NCBI GenBank assembly: GCA_049692255.1
Contig: JBAVOR010000019.1
Coordinates: forward strand, 1-11,182
DNA length: 11,182 nucleotides
Reading direction: 5' to 3'
DNA from: JBAVOR01 sp049692255
GTDB taxonomy: Bacteria; Babelota; Babeliae; Babelales; JACPOV01
Every line of letters begins with the position of its first letter. Within the stretch, counting starts at the first letter, position 1. The position numbers and the translations under genes are program-made. The notes beneath the pieces were generated by a model, which worked only from the letters and a program-made list of their open reading frames with translations, did no database searches and was not told where the DNA came from. Shown piece after piece: positions 7,902-11,182 of the stretch.

Positions 7902-9212
7902 ATGAAGCGGTATAGCATCTTTTTATCTATCAGTATTGCACTTTTAACACAATCGCCAGCTACTTGGGCTGCAGATGACACAAGGCCACAAAAACAAAAA
8001 ATCGAATGGGTAGCCATAAGAACTAATGATGGGCAGCGCTTTTCTATAGATGCACAGCAAGCGAGACATATGGACACAATAGACACTCTCTATAAACGCA
8101 ATAAAGGCCAGCGGATACCAATCAATATCAGCTATGACGATTGGAATAAATACGTGCAACCATTTCTTGCCATATTGTCTCAAAAAGGTTTTCCTGGAGA
8201 CGCAATACGGAAATTAATAATGCAGGAATTTTCTGAAGGAGAAGAACGAAAAAAATTAATAAAAATAGCAAATACATTGGGAATGACCGATATCTCATAT
8301 ATTGCTCGTCAAACCGCCCTTGTACTCATGCTTCAAACCAATGATGGAGAACGAATACCTATAACACCGGTTGAATTAGCGAGCATTGGTGCATTAGAAG
8401 AAGAGTATTTTGCCATAAGCAAATGGGGGGAATCGACGATTATTCCAATCGACATCAGCGCCGAACAATGGGATACATATGTACAACCATTTTTAATCTT
8501 CATTATGAATAAACCTCTCCTCAAAAAACATGAGCGACATATGTTTTTTGAGACACTTACACATCTAATTCTCACTTACTTACCCTCCACAGAAGAACAG
8601 AAAGAGTTCTTGAAAATTGCTACTCACCTCAAAATACCATTATTCGTAACTGCAGCACTTCAGTTGAACTCTACCATTATAATACATACCAATGACAACA
8701 AAGCACTACCTATTGAGAGAGAAGTCGCTATGCGCATTGGCACCATTAACAAGGTACTGCGCCATATGACAACTATTGAAACAATCCCTCTCGATCTCAC
8801 ACAAGCACAATGGAATGTATATGTAGCACCATTTCTAAAAGAATTACTTCCATACACGTCACCTGAAAAACGACAACGATTACTCATGAATACCATTGAA
8901 GAAAAAAAATTTAATGATAAACAATTAGAAGAATTACTATATATTGCCGATTACTTGGACATACCGCTTTTACTTAATGAAGGAATCGCAGTTGCTGCGC
9001 AACGAATAGTGGAGAATATATACAGATACAGTAACGCAGCCAATCAACACAAGTTAACGCAATTAGCAGAACAGCATCCAAAACCCTATGCCCCTTTTCA
9101 GTTAAACCATAACCTCATGGCTTTACTAATCATCCAATTAGAAAAAGAAACAACAAAATTAAACAGTACTAATACAAATGCAATTAATACGCTGATACAA
9201 GATATGAAATAG
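7902..9212 (+). CDS. Exported protein with three tandem Skp1/POZ-like modules
   Basis: The 436-residue product begins with a signal peptide (MKRYSIFLSISIALL..., TWA cleavage near residue 23). Three repeats follow at about 34-139, 140-253 and 257-370. Each has a TNDGxxxxI strand-turn start, a helix with a T/SIxxL-like segment, IPIxIS or IPLDLT, the hallmark W-x-x-Y-V-x-P-F-L (W81, W190, W304), and a closing helix pair (LIKIANTLGM, FLKIATHLKI, LLYIADYLDI). Order and wording parallel eukaryotic Skp1: SSDGExFEVD, the VPLPNV strand, and FELILAANYLDIKGLLD. Repeat 3 (ELLYIADYLDIPLLL) is closest. Skp1's final F-box-binding helices are not evident; residues 371-436 are helical and unlike them. Start supported by AAGGA. 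The gene is followed 25 bases later by a paralog. Similarity is judged by eye; the fold call is an inference, and BTB/POZ of another class is the main alternative. Confidence 0.85.
   Translation: MKRYSIFLSISIALLTQSPATWAADDTRPQKQKIEWVAIRTNDGQRFSIDAQQARHMDTIDTLYKRNKGQRIPINISYDDWNKYVQPFLAILSQKGFPGDAIRKLIMQEFSEGEERKKLIKIANTLGMTDISYIARQTALVLMLQTNDGERIPITPVELASIGALEEEYFAISKWGESTIIPIDISAEQWDTYVQPFLIFIMNKPLLKKHERHMFFETLTHLILTYLPSTEEQKEFLKIATHLKIPLFVTAALQLNSTIIIHTNDNKALPIEREVAMRIGTINKVLRHMTTIETIPLDLTQAQWNVYVAPFLKELLPYTSPEKRQRLLMNTIEEKKFNDKQLEELLYIADYLDIPLLLNEGIAVAAQRIVENIYRYSNAANQHKLTQLAEQHPKPYAPFQLNHNLMALLIIQLEKETTKLNSTNTNAINTLIQDMK
8001..9011 (+). repeat. Three protein-level tandem repeats (Skp1/POZ-like modules)
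   Basis: Units lie at about 8001-8318, 8319-8660 and 8670-9011. The anchor W-x-x-Y-V-x-P-F-L recurs with a period of 109 and 114 residues, and TND(G/N) opens each unit. The repeats are diverged at the DNA level, so the triplication is old; the shared fold is what is kept. Confidence 0.75.
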
Positions 9213-9237
9213 GCAAGAGCACAATAAAGGAGAACTA

Positions 9238-9648
9238 ATGAAAAAGAATAGTACTTTTCTAACTATGAGCATCTTGCTTGTAACCCAAGCACCCATTGCT
9301 TGGGCAGCAGATAACACGAACACGCAAAAAACAGTGTGGGTAACTATCAAAACTACTGACGGACAGCGATTTTCTATAGATGCAAAGCAATTGAGCGAGG
9401 TCCGCGCATTACAAGATACAAAAAACAAGCATGCCCCAATCAACGTTGATATAAGCTATGATGATTGGAACAAATATGTTCAACCTTTCTTACACATTGC
9501 ATCATACAACCCTCAGTGGGATGAACAAGCTGCAGCGATCAAACAATTTATTGTAGAAAATTTCTCCTCTCCATCAGAACTGAATATGCTCATAAAAATT
9601 GCCACAGCCCTCAAAATGGCAATGCCTTTGGCAATAGCATTAGAAGTG
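9238..9648 (+). repeat. Duplicated leader plus first Skp1/POZ module (copy of 7902-8318)
   Basis: The signal peptide and first module of the two plus-strand genes are clearly homologous even at DNA level. For example 8031-8060 and 9361-9390 differ at only a few bases around TTTTCTATAGATGCA, and 8129-8165 resembles 9451-9487 over the SYDDWNKYVQPF codons. Beyond the module the two genes diverge completely (more modules versus WD40). This is direct evidence of duplication followed by domain swapping. Confidence 0.7.
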
Positions 9649-10749
9649 AGAGGAGTAGACTTCGTGCAGCGTAATTCTTATAAAGCAAATGTCGGCCGGC
9701 CATCTATAATCAACCTCAGCACCGATGGCGCCACTCTTATGGCCGTATATCCTAATGACACTATATATGTGTGGAATACCAACAAGCAATCAAATGAACC
9801 CATATTCACATCACAACACTTAGCACTACAAAAAAGTACCTTACTACCCCAAGTTGCTTTAAGCCCAAGCGGTAACACTATTGCTGCCGTAAGCAATGAC
9901 CACGTATATCTGTGGGAAATCCATGGCGACACCAATCCAGGAACATTTTCTTTTCCATCTGATGCGCTCATTGAAGGCATTATGTATATTTCATCAGAAC
10001 TATTAGTCATTATAACTACTCAATATATGGCCTTATGGAACACAAAAACAAACCAGATGTTTCCTTTACTTGAAACATCCCAGTTTCCCGAAGCAGTTGC
10101 AGCCAGCACCGATGGCTCACTGTTTGCTACGCTCAGTGGTAATGACAAAACCATCAATGTAATAGACTGCACGAAACTCGTTGCTGGAGACGCAACCGCC
10201 CTTACGCATGAATTGACCCTCCCTGAAAAAAGAGACGATATTGATCAGATTAAGCTTCAATTCAGCACAGATAATCAACGGCTTATTGCGCTCGTAGCAT
10301 CAGCCCATGGCACCGATCAGTACCACGTGTATGAATGGGATCTCCAAAGAAATCGTGCGCTCAAGAAATATATAAAGACGAGCATTCAATTCCCACTCAT
10401 AAGCCCTAACGGCGCCTTCTTAGCAACTCAGAAAGAAAATACAATCACCGTATGGAGCATGGCAACTGGCAGTGAAATCAATAGCATTCCTATCAGATCA
10501 ACAGTAGCTATCGACAACAATCATCTTATCACCACCCGTTTTAATGCATCAACTTCTCATACCGCAATTATCGCCTATGACTTACACACCGGAGAATCGA
10601 TAGAAACTGATGCAAAAACAGATATACGCACGCTGTTATTGAGCGCTGATGGGAGCACCCTCTGCACTCTATCTTTTGATGGCGCCATGCAGATTTGGTC
10701 AACAACGGCCCATCGCACACAAATCAAATCACAAAATGCCACACCATAA
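9238..10749 (+). CDS. Exported Skp1/POZ-like and WD40-like propeller fusion protein
   Basis: The 503-residue product has a signal peptide (MKKNSTFLTMSILLV..., AWA cleavage near 23) nearly the same as in the upstream gene. One Skp1/POZ-like module follows at about 33-137 (TTDGQRFSIDAKQL, INVDISYDDWNKYVQPFL, LIKIATALKMAMPLAIAL). Residues 148-491 then carry eight WD40-like units, e.g. LSTDGATLMAVYPNDTIYVWN (160-180), LSPSGNTIAAVSNDHVYLWE (208-227), ISPNGAFLATQKENTITVWS (388-407) and LSADGSTLCTLSFDGAMQIW (468-487). Units three, five and seven are weaker. Eight units suggest a closed seven- or eight-blade beta-propeller. AAGGAG sits six bases before the ATG, 25 bases after the upstream stop, so the two genes likely share a transcript. 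WD40 domains bind proteins; joined to an adaptor fold this recalls an SCF substrate receptor, but no F-box is seen. Function unproven. Confidence 0.85.
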   Translation: MKKNSTFLTMSILLVTQAPIAWAADNTNTQKTVWVTIKTTDGQRFSIDAKQLSEVRALQDTKNKHAPINVDISYDDWNKYVQPFLHIASYNPQWDEQAAAIKQFIVENFSSPSELNMLIKIATALKMAMPLAIALEVRGVDFVQRNSYKANVGRPSIINLSTDGATLMAVYPNDTIYVWNTNKQSNEPIFTSQHLALQKSTLLPQVALSPSGNTIAAVSNDHVYLWEIHGDTNPGTFSFPSDALIEGIMYISSELLVIITTQYMALWNTKTNQMFPLLETSQFPEAVAASTDGSLFATLSGNDKTINVIDCTKLVAGDATALTHELTLPEKRDDIDQIKLQFSTDNQRLIALVASAHGTDQYHVYEWDLQRNRALKKYIKTSIQFPLISPNGAFLATQKENTITVWSMATGSEINSIPIRSTVAIDNNHLITTRFNASTSHTAIIAYDLHTGESIETDAKTDIRTLLLSADGSTLCTLSFDGAMQIWSTTAHRTQIKSQNATP

Positions 10750-10751
10750 GC

Positions 10752-10787
10752 AAAAAGAGCATCAGTCTTAATAAAACTGATGCTCTT
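10752..10787 (-). terminator. Rho-independent terminator of the rpsR operon
   Basis: A perfect 12-bp inverted repeat, AAGAGCATCAGT (10755-10766) and ACTGATGCTCTT (10776-10787), encloses a 9-base loop. On the minus strand the stem runs directly into a five-base T tract (10756-10752), the layout of an intrinsic terminator 32 bases after the rpsR stop. On the plus strand the stem is followed by TTAAAAAC within the gene pair's 3' region, so it could also stop or protect the converging transcript but would be weaker in that sense. Confidence 0.85.
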
Positions 10788-10819
10788 AAAAACTTGGCGT
10801 ATCAATCGATACAGAGAGT

Positions 10820-11110
10820 TTAATATCCGCTTGAAGTGTACGGCAATAACGCCATAACACGCGATTTTTTAATCTCATGCGCTAAAGAACGCTGATGACG
10901 CGTGCATACCCCGGAAATACGAGAAGGTAAAATTTTACCACGTTCGGTCAAAAACCCTTTGAGTAATGGAGAGTTCTTGTAATCGAGTGATTGTTCTACT
11001 TCTGCGTTTCCACAAAAACGGCAATGTTTACGAGGAGAAAATGAAAGGCGACGCGCTTTCTTTTGTAAAAGACGCCCGCTAATTTTTAATTTATTAATTC
11101 TCTTTTTCAT
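10820..11110 (-). CDS. rpsR: 30S ribosomal protein S18 (zinc-ligand C+ type)
   Basis: S18 is a small-subunit protein of the platform that pairs with S6. The 96-residue product has the core LDYKNSPLLKGFLTERGKILPSRISG and the end VMALLPYTSSGY, both standard for S18. It also carries Cys30-x-x-Cys33 (CRFC) and Cys69-x-x-His72 (CTRH), the four zinc ligands of the C+ form seen in actinobacterial and mitochondrial S18 and absent in the E. coli form. The N-terminus (about residues 1-28, rich in Lys/Arg) is longer than in E. coli. AAGGA lies about six bases before the ATG. It follows the partial gene at the window edge by 9 bases, as in the usual rpsF-rpsR operon, and is followed by the terminator described above. 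Confidence 0.96.
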   Translation of the reverse strand: MKKRINKLKISGRLLQKKARRLSFSPRKHCRFCGNAEVEQSLDYKNSPLLKGFLTERGKILPSRISGVCTRHQRSLAHEIKKSRVMALLPYTSSGY

Positions 11111-11119
11111 GCGTATTCC

Positions 11120-11182
11120 TTACTGACCCATATCGTCGGCTAATTCTTCAGACACTTCATGCGTGCGTGTGTTCATGCGACC
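11120..11182 (-). CDS. C-terminal 20 codons of a gene upstream of rpsR, probably ribosomal protein S6
   Basis: An open frame reads in from the window edge and ends ...RMNTRTHEVSEELADDMGQ, stop at 11120-11122, nine bases before the rpsR start. The tail is acidic, and the RMNTRTHEVSE segment resembles the end of S6, where a VMRT-like strand is followed by a variable acidic tail. It lacks the DDIPF-type ending of SSB, the other common gene at this place. The identification rests mostly on operon context (rpsF-rpsR) and is tentative. Confidence 0.45.
   Translation of the reverse strand, partial: GRMNTRTHEVSEELADDMGQ

Noticed and set aside
9678..10010. 110-codon minus-strand frame within the WD40-like region
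   Set aside because: It is antisense to clear WD40-like repeats and has no ribosome site or recognisable protein signature.
1..11182. CRISPR array, insertion sequence or attachment site
   Set aside because: No regularly spaced direct repeats, transposase motifs or terminal inverted repeats were seen on either strand.

Overview
The window looks like a chromosomal piece of a host-dependent bacterium. It mixes ordinary housekeeping genes (gpmI, typA, truA, rpsR and probably the tail of rpsF) with five genes for predicted Sec-exported proteins, several built from eukaryotic-type interaction modules: ankyrin-like repeats, Skp1/POZ-like modules and a WD40-like propeller. Base composition is moderately AT-rich, genes are tightly packed and no mobile element is visible. 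This mix is typical of Candidatus Dependentiae (TM6) and comparable protist-associated lineages. The placement is inferred from gene content only; no marker gene was compared.

Layout. Positions 1-239 (+) hold the C-terminal end of phosphoglycerate mutase GpmI, which converges on and overlaps the next gene by 4 bases. From 7672 down to 236 a six-gene minus-strand run reads typA, truA, a 780-residue exported protein of unknown function, a membrane-anchored GNAT acetyltransferase, and two exported proteins with ankyrin-like C-terminal parts. Several junctions are nearly contiguous (2, 1 and 42 bases), so much of the run may be co-transcribed. A sigma70-like promoter can be placed in front of typA.

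A 229-base divergent intergenic region, containing a 33-base stretch of pure A/T, separates typA from a plus-strand pair at 7902-10749. The pair encodes two exported paralogs. The first has three tandem Skp1/POZ-like modules. The second has the same signal peptide and first module, followed by an eight-repeat WD40-like domain. This is the most interesting part of the window: it resembles the adaptor (Skp1) and substrate-recognition (WD40) halves of a eukaryotic SCF ubiquitin ligase, made and exported by a bacterium, with no F-box visible. Function is unproven.

At the right end, a perfect 12-bp hairpin terminator serves the minus-strand ribosomal operon. That operon holds rpsR, coding a zinc-ligand (C+) type S18, preceded by the last 20 codons of an upstream gene that is probably rpsF.
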